Shown here: positions 63,701 through 64,000 of the stretch, piece after piece
Position numbering within the stretch: position 1 is the stretch's first letter
How the letters are laid out: the number at the start of each line of letters is the position of its first letter
Assembly (NCBI GenBank): GCA_022605955.1
Contig: JAKCOZ010000005.1
Coordinates: 31,348,950 to 31,412,949, forward strand
DNA length: 64,000 bases
Direction: 5' to 3'
Origin: Rallus limicola
Taxonomy: Eukaryota; Chordata; Aves; Gruiformes; Rallidae
The notes under the pieces: model-generated
Database searches by the model: none
Seen by the model: only the letters and a program-made list of their open reading frames with translations
Told to the model about the DNA's origin: nothing
Translations under genes and position numbers: made by a program

Positions 63701-64000
63701 TCAAGTGCAGGTGGGCTTGCAATGACACTAGTGGGAGCTTTGTGTGTAAAATAAGAGAAGATTAACTTATTTCATTTGGGAAGAGAAATAACCAAACAAA
63801 GCACCTGAAAGCAGCTTTTTTTCAACATAAAACAAACGTGGTGCAAAGAAATTTCGCCTTCATCACTGAGGTAAAATAAGGAACAGGTCAAACATGCAGA
63901 TGATTAAAGAGTCCTATGAAATAAGCACTGTGAGTTTAAAACTGGTGAAATTTACCTGTATACCATGATTACTTTTTTTTTTTTAACAGAATAACTGATG

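Larger units (their letters stand above)
43856..64000. other. Intergenic DNA downstream of AKAP6, no recognised gene
   Basis: I see no recognisable coding family on either strand. In particular, no bHLH-PAS sequence indicates NPAS3, which is the next gene in human order. Long plain stretches (about 44612-46888, 47481-49349, 49489-54008, 57873-60711, 60729-64000) are AT-rich with short random open frames. Items worth noting are the minus-strand solo LTR, the purine tract, a pyrimidine tract, a MIR-like relic and two exon-like intervals, all listed separately. Confidence 0.7.

Noticed and set aside
63973..63989. Long T tract then AACAG at the window end, like a splice acceptor
   Set aside because: Too little sequence follows to judge an exon, and poly-T plus AG occurs by chance in such DNA.

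Overview
The window is AT-rich, CpG-poor vertebrate nuclear DNA with very low coding density. Three CR1 LINE 3' ends carrying the 8-bp terminal repeat or its remnants, plus several copies of a bird-type retroviral LTR, point to a bird. The species cannot be named from the sequence. The only confidently recognised gene is AKAP6 (mAKAP), on the + strand, of which the window holds the 3' half.

Layout: 1-12847 is intron. 12848-13063 is a 216-bp exon encoding 72 residues of the last spectrin-like repeat. 13064-34408 is a 21.3-kb intron with two sense-oriented solo LTRs, a CR1 tail and simple repeats. 34409-37801 is one giant exon of 1,130 codons plus stop, encoding the whole acidic, serine-rich C-terminal half of the protein, including the PKA RII-binding helix and the true C terminus. 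37802 to about 43855 is probably the long 3' UTR, with an older CR1, MIR-like SINE relics, an LTR fragment and poly-purine runs. 43856-64000 looks intergenic. In the human map the next gene downstream is NPAS3, but none of its exons is recognisable here. That region holds a third solo LTR (minus strand), a long purine tract and two exon-like intervals that may belong to an undescribed transcript.

The two coding exons join in phase (Ser codon | Glu codon). Together they supply the part of AKAP6 that tethers to the nuclear envelope (the spectrin repeat, known to bind nesprin-1alpha) and the part that recruits PKA and its counter-enzymes (the giant exon).

I found no bacterial-type operon, CRISPR array, tRNA or rRNA gene. 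The least explained items are the exon-like segment at 57592-57729, which has an open frame rich in preserved CpGs; the strong splice donor 41 nt after the AKAP6 stop; and the mosaic LTR at 29145-29865, which contains a second, diverged LTR end.
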